Assembly (NCBI GenBank): GCA_026075535.2 | Contig: AP026543.1 | Span: 3,782,001 to 3,846,000 of the forward strand | Source of the DNA: Tricholoma matsutake | Lineage: Eukaryota > Basidiomycota > Agaricomycetes > Agaricales > Tricholomataceae | Direction: 5' to 3' | DNA: 64,000 bases | In this document: in pieces, positions 26,515 through 39,289 of the stretch | Layout of the letters: each line of letters opens with the position of its first letter | Position numbering within the stretch: position 1 is the first letter of the stretch | Made by a program: the position numbers and the translations under genes | Notes under the pieces: model-generated | What the model saw: the letters and a program-made list of their open reading frames with translations, nothing else | What the model was told of the DNA's origin: nothing | Database searches by the model: none

Positions 26515-28797
26515 TTATTTATACTCCCCTTTAGATCCGTCAATTAGTTTCTCCAATAAGCTTCTGGCGCTTCGTGCATCGGCCCTTCCCCTGCTTTCTC
26601 TCATCACTAGCCCTACAATCTTATTGAGTACGTTTTTGTGACCTTTCTTCACAGCCGCAACCTCGTCCGGAAGCGCAGCCATAGCATCAAGACACAAAGA
26701 ATGAAGAACGGTTTCTGAGGACACAGCAGTTGAGGATGAGGAAGTGGGGGTAGAAACTGAGGGTGATATAGTTCCAGATGTAGATGTAGTTGGGGGTGGA
26801 GGTGATGAAGGTACTGGAGAGAAAGCTAACGAGAAGGCGGTGAGCTGCAACCTCGCGGCGATCTGCTTTGTGGACGTTGGCGACGGGCTTGTTAGCATAT
26901 TACGAAGGAGGAACTTTCCAGATGTCCCTGGGAGCAATCTGGTTTTAGTTGCCGATGCCAGATAGAAGATCGAACACAATATTGACCAGTAATAATTCCA
27001 TCCTGGACAAGATCGATAAGTTCTCCCATCTGTTCGGCAGAAACAGTATTATTTTTAAATGTCTCTTTGCGCGCGGCAAGCTGTCCCAGCAGTTCGTGTG
27101 TCATCCTGTACCAAATAAGAGAAGCAGTCAGCACGATGGAAGGCAATGAAGAATTGGTATTCACCAGTTGACTACCATCTTGGGATCACGTCTATTTCCT
27201 GCTATACTTGCACATAGCCGATCGAAATATGCAATGGCCCCGGCATCAGCTTCTACAGATTCGCCGTCAAAACTGATTTCTTTTCCGCTGTCGACACTCA
27301 ACAACACTTCAACATCACGATCAGAAAGCCCGTATCTCTTCTGAAGGCGGTTGCGTGTATCCCAAGGGAGCTCCGGAAGAGTCTCACGGATCGAGCGAAT
27401 TCGGTCCTGTAAATGGAGTAATTAACATTGAAATAGAATAATCTTGAGAGGAAGAAATTACCGGACTGAGAATGAGGACGCCAAGGTTGGGATCGGGCAT
27501 GTATCGATAATCCGGTGCATTCTCTTTTGTGCGAAGCCTGTATGTTTCAAACCGATGTTCGTCGAAGCCGCGTGTTTCCTGAGGAACTGTTGCAGTATCT
27601 GGGTCTGGGGCAGATTCAAGGATCGCACGTTGGCGGTGTATTTCGTGAGCTGATAAGTGAGCGATGTCATTAAGGAAGATAATAGAATAAAAGTGCAACT
27701 GACTAACGGCTGCCATCATGAATCTCACACTGTTGAGATTTTTTATTTCGCAACGAGTGCCAGGTAATCTTCCTATGCGATTTATAGAAACGTTGACATC
27801 GCAACGTAGGGAGCCCTGGAAGTAATGGTAAGCAAATGTTATGACGATCACCACCACTGTTGGAAAGACCTGCTCCATGTTCCCGTCACTGGCACCAACA
27901 GCTCGCAAAACAGCTTGCAGGGTGCGCACGTAGGCCCCAGCTTCTTCCGGAGAGCTACATGATACCGTTTAGCAATTTATGTGGTTTACGGTTATAGGAC
28001 GAACTGAATATCAGGTTCAGAAACTATCTCCATGAGGCCAGTTCCTGCACGGTTCAGGTCAATGTGGGAGTTGCGAGTCCGAGGAATAAAGGTAGATTTC
28101 GCAGTATCCTGTTCCAGCGTCAATAAATCGATCGAATTCGCATTAGGTGTTCACAAACCTGTTCAAGCTGGATTTGTTTGATACGAACCAGGAAGGAAGG
28201 CGCGTTTTGAAGGTTTATATTCAGTTGACCTTTAAGAGCAAGGGGAGCTGGGGTTATTCGCGTAAGTTGTATAAAAGAAATAAAACGAGACTGAGAATGG
28301 ACCATATTGCTGAGTGATCTGGTAGCCTGCGGGGAGGTCAGAGTAGAAATAGTGTTTCCTGTCAAAGGAAGAGCGTGGTTGTATATCGCACTGAAGTGCG
28401 AGTGCCGTCCTCAGAGCGAGATCTACGCATTTCTGGTTGAGTTTCTATTTTGACGGTGTTTTATTTTCCTTCTGTGGGGAGGGAGAATATATTTATATTT
28501 ACAGGCAACGTTCCAGGGAAAGCGGCATCAAACGTAGAGACATGGGTATTCGGTGGTTCACCAATGTCGGATGTCGAAGATTCTGCCCAAGTCGAAGAAG
28601 TGCACAAGTAGAAAAATACAGACAATGAACATACCTGAAAACAATTTTCTACGCGACTTGATCTGAGCGTGGGTTTCAATTCCGATTACAACCTTCCAGC
28701 CTGGCCATCGTTTGTCTTCTTGGAATGTACGGACATCGTGAAATGGACGATGAATCTGTAAAGATGTTGCTCTGCATTGGCACAGACGAGCCAGCAT
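26515..28797 (-). CDS. Mitochondrial glutamyl-tRNA(Gln) amidotransferase subunit B
   Basis: Eleven exons join in phase to 578 residues: 28797-28635, 28582-28503, 28444-28303, 28247-28159, 28108-28005, 27954-27870, 27815-27704, 27649-27462, 27406-27165, 27105-26987 and 26927-26515. GatB hallmarks in order are [93 protein letters not shown] and [14 protein letters not shown]. The C-terminus has the tRNA-binding GatB/Yqey-like helices ([20 protein letters not shown]). The first ~35 residues are Arg/Gln/Ser-rich without acidic residues, fitting a mitochondrial presequence. With GatA (and GatF in yeasts) the subunit converts Glu-tRNA(Gln) to Gln-tRNA(Gln); it is called PET112 in yeast. A Ser/Thr/Pro-rich insert precedes the last domain. 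The gene is head to head with the TRP-like gene, 144 bp apart. Confidence 0.95.
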
Positions 28798-28941
28798 CGA
28801 CCGGAGTTGGATGGCCGGATTGGGAAGAATTATCAGCACGTGCTCCGAGGACAAGTCTCCGCCGCTGTTTCCCACAACGAACTCGAATTACACCCGACAG
28901 TCTAGTTGGCTTTAGGCTGGCTCTACTTGTCGCCGGCCTCC
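28798..28941. promoter_or_regulatory. Bidirectional promoter between GatB and the TRP-like gene
   Basis: Two divergent start codons are 144 bp apart. No TATA box is evident; the stretch contains a CACGTG E-box core (about 28838-28843) on both strands. Shared regulation is an inference from the spacing. Confidence 0.5.
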
Positions 28942-31900
28942 ATGACTAGACTTTTGCCTATTCCCCACTGCCTTTACGCTCTCCTCCTATTCGTTGCTCC
29001 ACGTGTTTTCGCTGACCCAGCCACTCTTGATTTCAATGATTGTTTCTCCGGCAATGCTTCCCAAAAGCTCTCTGTTTCCTCTGTATATGGTCAGGTAGTT
29101 AACCACGAGCTTCATCTTGTCGTATTAGGCCAAACTCCTCTGGAGATTGATGGCTTTACGAACTTTAGCAAAAGTCTCGGTAAGGACAGACTCTTGGGCG
29201 GGTTAAAGGCCTTGCTGACCTCGAGCTCAAAGCGACTCTGTTCACGACAACGTCAGTGCTGACGCTTAGCGCATGGTCGAACAGCTCGTATCTGTGTACC
29301 GCCCTTCGTCCACCATCGCCACTCCCGGCATTGAATAACTCAAATTCAGCTGAAGCATTCTGTCCAATCCCGCCCGGACCATTCGGCTTTTCATCCGTCA
29401 TTCCTTGGGGCAATAACCGTGCGCTTACAACACTCGATACACACCTACGTGCTGTTGATCCTTTCAGCAATGAGCTCGTGTGCATCGATGTTTATACAAC
29501 GCCCATGGACCCTACTTCAGATTCACCCTATGGTCGTGCAAATATAATTCTATGGGCGACGGTTTCACTTGCGGTAGCTTATTGGGTGGTCGTTGGGATT
29601 GCTAGAATCGTTTCAGCACTGGGACGTGGCATTACACGACATGACCGAGGGATATGGTCCAGGGCACAGAGTGCAGGCTTTATTCTTGCAAGCGCCATCA
29701 GCGGAGAGCGACTATCGACGTCCCCTGCGCTCCTGCGATTCTGTACGTTGCGCATTCTCAGCAGCTGTCTTTTTTTTTTTTTTGATTTTGTCCAGGTACT
29801 CCGTCCCTGAGGGATGTTATTTTTCACACACAGTGGTGCGCCGTTCTTGCCATGGTGGCTGTTGACTGGCCCGAGTTTGCCTGTGCGTCCTTTACCATCA
29901 CGTGAACCTATTAACCATCGTGTCTTCCCAGATCCCCTCTTGACCCAGACAGCTTGGTCAACATTGTCTTATAGCGAGTTCCTGCTTCTTATTCCCCCTG
30001 CCACCCTGCTAACTTTTCACAGATATTACGTTAGTTCAGTCATCAGCGCATTTCCACTGGGATCCTTTGTCGACTCTTCCGTATTCACCACCATCGAATT
30101 TCGCCGACCAACTTGCTGATAGCTCATCTCCGTTGTACTTGAATCCTTTAGTTCCAAACACCATCTTTACACTCCCAGAAAATGCTAGGAACGGTATATC
30201 TTCATTTGCTTATACTCTAGGTGTTCGTCCGCAAGACCTCTTTCCTATCTGCCTAATCCTCTTCCTTGGTATCATTGCAGCCGCAATCTTCCTTTCCGCC
30301 CTCGTCTGGTTTATCGACCATATGGTGTGTTCTGTCGGAAGTGCTTTGAGCGGCTCAGGCAACGCAGGCCCGAACTCTGTCCCTCGACTGACAGGCACCC
30401 GCAGCCCTGGGTTCTCTGCCACGAAGGAACTCGATACGAATGCCGCTGTACCAGACGAGAACAAATCCCTTAATGGCAACAGTATACTCTCGCCGAGCAT
30501 CGTTCGGACCTCCTCGCGATTTGGATTGCCTCTTTCAGCTGCATCAGACCGGGGTATCAGCTCTCACAGACCGTGGTGGAAGCTACGTTCTGATATCGGA
30601 GCTTTTCACGGGAGCATTTTGCACGGGAATTTGGTTCGCATTCTAGTATTGTTCCATCTCCCTGTGACAATATTTTCCTGCTACCAAATGACTTTACCTC
30701 GGTCCCAAGCCTCCTTATCGTCCATAGTACTTGCCGGCTTTTCGTTCGCTTTCTTCTCTATCCTTATCCCCGCCCATCTCGTGCTTCGCGTGACCTTCAC
30801 CCCAACGAACAAGTTATACGACGAGACGAAGACATTACTCTGCCTCGGGCCATTGTACAATCACTACCGACATGGCTCACAGATGTTTGCCAGCATGCTG
30901 TTTGCCACAAACATCGTATTTGGAATTACGATTGGGGTTGGACAAAAGAGCGGGATGACACAAGCTATCATAATCCTTGTCGTGGAGGTTATCTCTGCAC
31001 TAGTGACTAGTATATGGCTACCTTGGGGGAGTGGGGCTAGTATGGGGTTGATTAGCTTCCTGTTTTGCGTGGCGAGGATCGTAATTGCCGTGTTATTGGT
31101 TATCCTGACACCTACAGTCAGTTCCCTTGTTTCTCAGCAACGATTCAATTGACTGTTCTCGCCTGTACAGATATCCATTGGAGCTGGACCTGGAGGATGG
31201 GTCGCGTACGGTATCCTGATCATTCTAGCCCTGGTATACGCTGCTCTTCTCCTGATCCTCATCGTCAAGATCATGGAGGCTGTGGTCCGCATCGCTGGCC
31301 TGATTGGGTTCGACAAGAGCAAACACGTAGTTGACAGCGGCCTGCTTGGAGCATGCGGCCTTCTGGGGTGCTTTGGTCCCCGAAACAAGCGACGCCGCAA
31401 CGAACAGCGTGCCCGCGCACGCACTCGCAATCACCCATACAAGCCCTCCGAGCTCCAATCGCACAACGAGCACCGCGATTCGGGGTCGTCGTACGTTCCA
31501 CCAGCTCTCCTCAATCAGGGAAGTGTCGGTGATTCGGTTACTCCTCCACGATTCCAGGGCAGCGATTCAAGGAAGGGGTCGACAAATTCGGGTGCGCCGC
31601 CGTCGGTGCTGAAGCCTGAGCATGCAATGCGACCTTACAGGGAGGACAGCGAGGACGAGGGATTCATTATGGGCGCATGGCAGCCTTCCCGGAAAGCGGG
31701 GTACGCGCCTGTGATGGATGCTCCGTTATCAACAACACCTACTTCGACGATTCAGAAAGCATCGCAGTCTACGACGAACGTGACACAGTCTGGGTTCTCA
31801 AGGGTAGGTGGAGGGAGGGCTCATATCGATACACCGTACGCGATTACTACTGGGTCAACACACACATTCCCTTCTATTGGGCAAAATAGCAACCCCGGGT

Positions 31901-32430
31901 TCTCGGCGGCGGCACTTTTCGATGACGACAATTCCCCTCCCCCTTCCTTGTCGAGTGTGGGCGTGGGACGACAAGCACCAGATATGGGAGCGTTGCCACC
32001 AGGTGCAATGCAGCCGTCGCATATACGGACTAAATCACAGACGGCGATCATTGAAGATGCGAGTAAACTGGCTTCGTCGTCTTCCGGACCGCAGCACCAA
32101 TTCCCAGTGCAACCGCGGCGGCAGTACGCATCTAGCGGTGGTCTGTTAAGATCTCCTGTTGTCATCATGGGTGATAACGACGAAGACGACGGGTCAGAAG
32201 ACGCACACCCTAAGAAAAAACCTTGGTACCATCTGAGACGCTCCAAAGTGAACAGTGAAGGATCGCCTGTTTCCCCTGCCTCGATGCCTATTGATGCAGA
32301 GTTAGGCGGTTTGAGTTCGGATTCCACGAGTCAGCCAGGACGATCTTTTGTTGTCGTAAGAAAACCAAAGTTGTCAACTGGACGATTAGGACAGCCAAAT
32401 TCAAAGAGACTGGCGCATGATACTACTTAG
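28942..32430 (+). CDS. TRP-like polytopic membrane protein with ML-like domain (Flc/Pkd2 family)
   Basis: Six exons (28942-29179, 29233-29742, 29796-29882, 29932-29973, 30023-31116, 31171-32430) give 1076 residues. A signal peptide (MTRLLPIPHCLYALLLFVAPRVFA) leads into a luminal ML-like domain that includes ATLDFNDCFSGNAS and SNSSYLC. A TRP-type membrane core follows: WATVSLAVAYWVVVGIARIV, FCTPSLRDVIFHTQWCAVL, TQTAWSTLSYNITLVQ, then LFPICLILFLGIIAAAIFLS and several later hydrophobic helices to about residue 690. The cytosolic tail of roughly 370 residues is basic, then Ser/Pro/Gly-rich and disordered. Yeast Flc and fission-yeast Pkd2 relatives act in calcium signalling, cell-wall integrity and ER or plasma-membrane homeostasis; the substrate here is unknown. 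The fourth intron has a GC donor (29974-30022): GT donors nearby break the phase, whereas GCGAGT gives the expected SYNIT. Confidence 0.9.
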
Positions 32431-32721
32431 ACTGTACGATTTTCCTCTCTTGCAAGGACCTGCTCAGGCTATGTTTTCCCCCGGTTAGTACGTACCGATA
32501 GTGGTGGTCCAGACTACCCTCACTCTCGACATGACCATTATTCGGGACACACGGTTATTCCCCTCCGTCCGCATGACTGCACTACACGCCTTCATGTTAT
32601 TTAATTTGTACATTACGCGAACTATGAATTGTTCTTGAATTTTGTGCCATACATGTGTGATAATACAATTGTGTATACAAAATTAATACATCCAAGGATC
32701 GTAGTCCAGTTGAGAAAGTGG
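32431..32721. terminator. Convergent 3' ends between the TRP-like and CNH genes
   Basis: The 291 bp between the two facing stop codons are AT-rich towards the right, with TATTTAATTTGTACATTA and a TACAAAATTAATACATCC stretch that probably hold the polyadenylation signals. No other structure was seen. Confidence 0.35.
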
Positions 32722-35016
32722 TCAGGAGTCGTCCGCCGATGAACCCCCAACCCAGAAAACACGCCAATCTTCAACACCCTTACGATACCATCCATATATC
32801 CCTTCTTCTCTTTTCAGTTTATCTATCAAGTCCGACGACTCAACACTGCCAACTGACATCCCGCTCAATGTAGAGGAGGACCGTGCCATGGCTTGTGGAG
32901 GGAGGTGAAACTTGTGATTGGATGCGTCCCAATGCCCACCTGAGAACAAGAAGCCTACGTCACCGCCAAAGTCTTCCTTAGCACGTACTGGCTCATCAAG
33001 GGACGCTTTCCGCTTGCCCGTGCCCAGGAAGGACAGTGATATCTCCTGGACTTCTATGCCATCTTCGCCACCAAACGCAATAACTTGGAGGAATGGAGAA
33101 GAGGGCCGGTCATCAGCAGGTGAATGGCATACTCTGGTGGAGATGCTTAGAGGTGCCGAATGCCAAGCAAGGACATATAAGGGGGGGTGGGATGATGAAC
33201 AGCGAAGAGGGGAGAGAACAATATGAGTTTGCCTGCCAAAGGTAAGGAAATACACTCCCGTTGTCAAAACGGGCTCATTTGGCAGGGGTAGTTCGCAGTG
33301 TGTCGGAGAAATCCATTTCGCAGCCACATGGTGGGTTCCTTCCATTGAGATCTTTGACCTGGGCCTGACTGAATCCCTGTGAGGCTGGAAATGACCATTT
33401 CCAACGTCGTAAAGTTCTAGTTCACCGACGGCGGAGTCTGCCAGTCGGATCCAACCAGCTTTCTTGTCAAATACAACAAAAAGACTAAGGTGAGTCCCAT
33501 AGTCGAGCGTGATACTTGAGGAGGAAATCCTATGAGTGCGTTCACGCAGGGTGCTGGTACTATTGGCCCTTTTATGTGAAGAAACATCATGCACAGATTG
33601 TTGGAAGAATGTTACGCTTCGAGGTTGTAATGGAGCATAAAACTCCTGGATCGAATATTGAGAAGGGAGCGAACATCCGAGATATGTAACAAGTCACCTT
33701 CACGAATCGAAAGGCACGTTCACCTCTTGGGGTTTCGTATAACAGAATGTTATTCTTCGTTGCCACGGCGAGGAGCCGTCCGCCTCTGCCTTTGCGCTGC
33801 TCATCACTCCACAGAGCATACGAAAGAATAAACGTATTGTTTAATCGTGACCCACTAGTTGCAAGTGGTACGAAATCGGTTGCCCATCGTAAAGGCAGAT
33901 CCTCAACCACGTCCCAGCTGTCCGTTGTGGCCCGACGGTTTGAGCTGAGACGACCAGGTATGGGAGCATTAGTGGACATACTATGAACATTGACACTAGA
34001 TCCTGGAACAGCAGAAGGCGAGAGAAAACTAGCATACGACGAAGAAGAGTGGTCTGATGGAGGTGTCAGGGAAGCACCAATCAGCGTCTCTAGACCTCTA
34101 GCAATAGCGTCCCGCGGCTTATGTCGGCGTGTAGGACTTTGTGCTTGCCAGTTAGAGGGCCAGTGTAAATCCAAGGGCTGCGCTCCCTGTCGATAACTGT
34201 CAGGCAGTGCATGATCCGATGATGGTGGCACCGACCTTTTCAGCCACAGCCCATTTAGCTAGACTTACCAGACTTGCAAGGTTATACATACGCAGAGATC
34301 GGTGCGAGTCGGAGTCTTTGGTCCCTGGAGATTGAGATTCGGGGCCGATAAGCATAAGGACGACTCCTTGTGGAGTGCCCCCAGCTGTGTCTTCGACTTC
34401 CAATAATGACATTTGACAGACACTAGAAGAGGTAGTATGTGGATGGATTTCAAGTTAACAAAGGGCACCGAGCAAACCTTTCACCTTGCCAAATCAACCG
34501 TGACTGGGCCTCATCAGGCCCCTTTATGGACAGAACACCATTTTCTGTCCATTCTTGAGGAAACATGTTCAAGACTGAAAGCCCTTCATCATGTCCGATA
34601 AGTAGTAGTCGGTCACACTCTATGGGCAATAAACAGCGTATAGGCGAAGTGGTATGAGGTAGGAACCGAGAACCAAAATGACTGATCTTCAGGTGAGTGG
34701 GACTTAGCCTCTGACTGACAAATGGTATTGGTGACAACGGAGGAGACGGTGTACGAGAAACAAAGGGGCGGGATGGTAATTCGGTTGTATGAATGTGCAG
34801 CTTCGTGAATGTCGGTGCTAGGGCTTCATGGGAGTTGGAGTCTTCAAGAAACATGTCAGTATCAGGATGCGCTGATGATTGACCGGCAAGTTGTGTCTCC
34901 TTCAGACATCGGTTACTACTTGAAGAATCCTTTTGTGATTGCAGCACTCGCCGTTTCTTCATTTCCCCATCCTCTCTCCCTTCTACGCCTGCGCTCTTCC
35001 GGCGTAATATCTGCAT
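32722..35016 (-). CDS. CNH (citron homology) domain protein, beta-propeller-like
   Basis: Four exons (35016-34478, 34422-34236, 34186-33698, 33645-32722) give 712 residues. After a basic, Ser/Pro-rich N-terminus of about 120 residues comes PIRCLLPIECDRLLLIGHDEGLSVLNM, the usual first blade of a CNH domain. It is followed by LIWQGESVCQMSLLE, which is created by splicing the first intron and fits the conserved W-x-G-x-x-V-x-Q pattern. Further blade-like text includes WATDFVPLATSGSRL, LLAVATKNNILLYETPRGERAF and HLSLFVVFDKKAGWIRLADS. The C-terminus ends GIYGWYRKGVEDWRVFWVGG. CNH domains bind small GTPases or membrane-tethering partners (for example in Rho-GEFs and Vps39-type proteins). No GEF, kinase or CLH domain accompanies this one, so its partner is unknown. 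The start is the first Met of the open frame; an upstream exon cannot be excluded. Confidence 0.75.
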
Positions 35017-38000
35017 AACGCTCTGCTGCTCTGATTATCGAGTTAGATATAACGTCTCCGGATTTATTCTCGTGGCCCTACCTTTTCTCAATCCATCCTC
35101 GCCATCTCCCGAACCTACACCGATTAAAAATTAGATTTTTCCTGACGCTCATCGACCGGCATGACTAAACCTTGAATTTGGGCCATTTTGAGCAGCGAGG
35201 TCGTCATATGTGGGGAGGTCATTCCTCTCATTTGGAGAGGGTTGGTCTTGCTCAACGAAGGTCCACTCCATTCCAAGTAAATTGGTGATTCCAACTCAGT
35301 GGTCAATATAAGATATAACAACGTGGAGTTATGTAGGCGTAATTATAGATTTATCGTGGCAGTGCTTCGACGAGACTCCCAATGCGCTGCGACTTTCATG
35401 CCTGCATGTGAGTACATATACAGTCGACTCAATCTTGATGATTGCAGGACACAGCTGCTGCGTAGAGCAAATTCAAGTTGAAAGTCAAATATGAACGTGC
35501 CCGTGTCTGCAATAGGGGCTATGGCCAAAAATTGCTCAAGCGATACCTTTAATCAAAAGGCTGAAAAAGACAAACTTTGACAGGCGGAGCTTGATAGGAA
35601 TCAGGAGTCAGTCAAGACTCAACTACGTTCAAAATCCATCACTCCAACAAACCTGCAATACTGTACCAATGCATTCAATTCGTCAGTCACGGGTCACGGG
35701 CCTTTTCTTTTTCTTTTTTTTTTTTTTTTTGGATTAAGGATTTATTCATTTTTTAAAAGGGCGCCCCAACACAATCCCCCGGAAGTAGGCTACACCTAAA
35801 GAACCCTCCTCATTGACAAGTGCCCAAACTGCTACCACGCCCTCTCAAGCTCGCAGGACTGGCTGATGTGCTTCCTCCCACTATGGTATTCTATACTTCC
35901 TGAGCCCGCATGAGTGCTGAGGCTTCCAGCTGTCAGCGAGCTGCATAGTTGGTGAACACGGGATCGATCACGGGAAGGCTTAACTTGTGCCTGTCGGAAA
36001 AGAAAAAATGATCATGGTTAAATGAATGACCCTTGCCTTTACTCTGCAGTTCTGCCCCCCATCCCCCTCAACCGATACTCCCCCTGTTCCCCATCTATTC
36101 CTCCCACGGTATATATGTCCATGGTCCACCCCTTGCCGATGAAGTCCCAAGTCGAGTATGCCAACACTCTCCCAATAGGGTGTGGGCCATGCAGGGATGG
36201 TCCTATGATCGGCCATTGGCGACCTTCCACTATTGGTCTTCCTCCCCAAAGGTTGTAGGTCTCTACCCAATTGACAATGGATTGCACCCTTGACACAAGC
36301 CCAAGGTCTGCGCTAAGCAGAGCTGGTGGCGGTACACCGAGGCCTCAAAAATGGTGCCTGAGTCGCATTGAGAGTAAGATGGATAGCAGGGCATTCCTGC
36401 CACCAGTGAGAGCATGTGGGGTCCACCATGCAAATCATTGCGATGAACTCCGATAAGATAAAATGAAGGGGTAGTTTATAAAGGATGATGGCTTGAGCTG
36501 TGAGAGAGGCCCGACAGTGATTAGTGAGGAGGTGTTAGGTAGAATAAAGCACAGTCATGGTGGGGGCACCGAATTCCCATGACCAGATGGTGGTGGTTAA
36601 AGATCAAGAAGTGGTGTGGGTCATGGGCCTTTGTGTCGAAATGAAAGGTCATGGAAGTCATGGGTCACAATGATGATGGCTGTGTTTAAACTGTTTGTTT
36701 ACAAGGAGGCTAATCACCATGAGGGATCCTGACAACATAGCCTCTCAACGTGGCGCCACATCTTGATTTCTTTGCCACACCGTTCCTCTTGAGTTTCCGA
36801 GCTCAAGGGTGACCTGCCAGTCTGCTCTGTCAGCTGTCCTTGCTATGATGACAAGTGTCTCACTTGATTGATTACCAACTTGCCCATTGCATGAGAATCC
36901 ATGTTGCTTCCTTTCTTCATGATTCTCGTATTTTGGGTGAGTCTTTCTTATATTACTGTCGCTTCCTTTCTTCACCACTCTCATGTTTTGTGTAGCTTTC
37001 TAGTTTTGCACTCACCTCCCAACCTCACCCATGGTAGCTTTCCTTGTGCTCTGTTTCCTTTTTTCCCATGAGGGTTTTTGGTCGGAGCAGAGGTTTTGAT
37101 GCACCCACTGCTTCTTCCTTTTTTTCGTCTCATCTTATTTTATTCGTTACTTGTACCATGTAAATGGCAGTTCATGCACAATTTAATTGTAGGTGCGCCA
37201 CTGATTTCAGGGTGTGCCTACCATTGGCTACAAATTCTCATGGCTATCCTCGTCTCCCAAATGTGTGATTAGACAAACTTGGGAGAGCCAAAAGCATCCA
37301 AAAAAGGCAATTTTCACACATTTCTGGCTGAATTTTCACCCAGGTCACAGAAAATTTCGTGAACTGATGAAAATAACTTTTTGTCAGGTTGGTCACAAGT
37401 CACACCCCCTGACGAATTGATTGCATTGGTACAGTAGTACATCATTGACTAATAAGCGATAAGCACTTACCAGGCCAAGTATGAGGTGCCTGATGTATGG
37501 ATCCCCATCTGCTCTAGTGTTGCGGGGGTCAGGATTGTGAATCACAATGGTGATTCACCCAATGTGATTCACAGCTGATAAGCTGGTTCCTGAGTGGAGA
37601 ATGGTGGGTGTGAAATAGGGTCTATGTAAAACCAACTATTGCTTACCTTGAGACCAAGTTTTTAGGTGGAAGGTAATTGTGGTGAAAAAACTGATTGTTT
37701 GTTGTGAACAGCCCTGTGCACGTTCAATGGCTGCTTCAGTTATTTATACTAGTCTGCAGGATGGAATCTGATAACCTTCAAATACATCCGAGTCAACTCT
37801 TGACCAACTCTTAGTGACTAAGATGGCGGTGCATGATTCCATTGACCTTTTAAGTATTTGTGTTCAAATTCTCATTCTTACAGGAAATCAATAGGGGTTT
37901 TCAGCCCTGCATTGGCATACACATTCATGCCGATTTCAAACTTGATTTTGACCTTGCATTCCTAATCACAAAAACATGGATTTCATATCTACTCTGAATT

Positions 38001-38289
38001 CAAGGATCCTGTTTTTGTTTGATCTCATCCGGCTTATCTGGCAGGACAACTGAGTTTGAAAAAGACCCTGCTTGTTGGCATTGTTGCCCTTCATGGCCAA
38101 GCATAAAGCCAGTGTTACGTCCATCTCCTCTGAGCCTGAGTCAATCGAAGTCCTCCATGCTAAACTTGCTGAAGCTGAATGGAAGAAAGCTGCCAAGAAG
38201 TCAAAACCTTGTGCGACTAAGCCCAAGTCAGTGGGAAGAGAATGAAGCTGGATTCAGTGTGTCACAAGAGGGACTGTACCATATCCTAT
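35017..38289. other. AT-rich non-coding stretch at the edge of the transposon block
   Basis: No intact gene is visible over 3.3 kb. A 17-nt poly(T) run lies at 35714-35730; on the other strand it could be the tail of a retroposed sequence. A short inverted repeat GTGAATCAC/GTGATTCAC occurs near 37537-37560. At 38092-38244 a plus-strand frame contains EVLHAKLAEAEWKKAAKKSK and looks coding-like, but no family is recognised. The text has the low-complexity look of old transposon or captured sequence rather than the preceding housekeeping block. Confidence 0.4.
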
Positions 38290-39007
38290 ATGATGCGCTG
38301 GCAAAGGTCTGGGTCATTGGGGACATAGATATGATCCCTGAAATACAACAAGTCCTCCCTTTCAGCCCACTCTGCTGCATGCAAGGAAAGGGTGGATCCC
38401 TTCCTCAGTTCTTTAACAGCTCAGGCAACAACATCCTCATGTAAACTGCTATGGTTTGTGCAATGAATGTTGCATAGGATGTCCCGCTCCTTGCCCTGGG
38501 GTGCAATGCCTTCCAGTGCCTGAATGGTGGACAGGTCTGGCCGCAACAACACAATGTTTTGATTGTCATTGCTGCCATCCCCATGGTCTGCACATTGGGA
38601 GAGGGTATCAGTCTTCCCCATGCTGTGACCCAGACAGTGGTGCAAGGAGAAATTGAATCTGGATAGATACAGGGACCAATGAGCTTGACAACAATTCAAT
38701 TTCTTGGCCATCATAAAGTACTCGAGATTCTTGTGATCCATCCAAATTTCCACCTTGTGTTGGGCACCCTCGAGGAAGTGTCGCCATTCCTTGAGTGCAC
38801 GCATTATTGCCAACATCTCCTTGTCATGGATCTCATAGTTTTGCTCTACAGCACTAAGGCTTGTGGAGTAGAACGCAACAGGATGCCACTTCTGGTCCTC
38901 CAGAGACTGCTAAGACAACATGGCACTCATCACAAAGTCAGAACTGTCGGCTTCTACACGAAAAGGGTGCGAATCATCAGCAAAGGTAAGAATGGGAGCA
39001 GAAGTGT
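38290..39007 (-). mobile_element. Fragment of a Ty3/gypsy element: RNase H and start of integrase
   Basis: Reading leftwards from 39007, the sequence gives APILTFADDSHPFRVEADSSDF, then WHPVAFYSTSLSAVEQNYEIHDKEMLAI and EIWMDHKNLEYF, which are standard gypsy RNase H motifs. It continues into LHAAEWAERE and RDHIYVPNDPDLCQRII, the linker just before the integrase zinc finger. It has at least one stop within RNase H (near 38906) and is cut off at both ends. It lies in the opposite orientation to the gag of element Z that follows, and resembles Z's family more than X or Y. This is an inert remnant. Confidence 0.85.
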
Positions 39008-39289
39008 GTAAGGGGACTAGGGGGGACTCGGGGGGGTGCCCTGTGTGTTTCTCCTATTTTTTACGTTTGTCCTATATTTTTCCTCACTTCATTTCCTTCT
39101 ATTCTTCATTTTCTATGATTTTTCCTTATTTTATTACTAATTTCCCTTTCTATCACATTTGTGCATGTTGTCAGTTTTATATTTAGAGGCAGAGCACCCT
39201 TTCTGACATCTACCCCTTGGTATGATGTCATTCGGCAGCCTTGATCTGCCTATCTCCGCCTTTTCTATTTTTAGATTATTATTTGATTT

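Noticed and set aside
31134..32327. Several long antisense frames under the TRP-like C-terminal tail
   Set aside because: The tail is GC-rich and disordered, which opens other frames; no motif or independent signal supports them.
35714..35730. Poly(T) run as proof of a LINE or SINE insertion
   Set aside because: No reverse-transcriptase frame, internal promoter boxes or target duplication were found beside it; kept only as a note.
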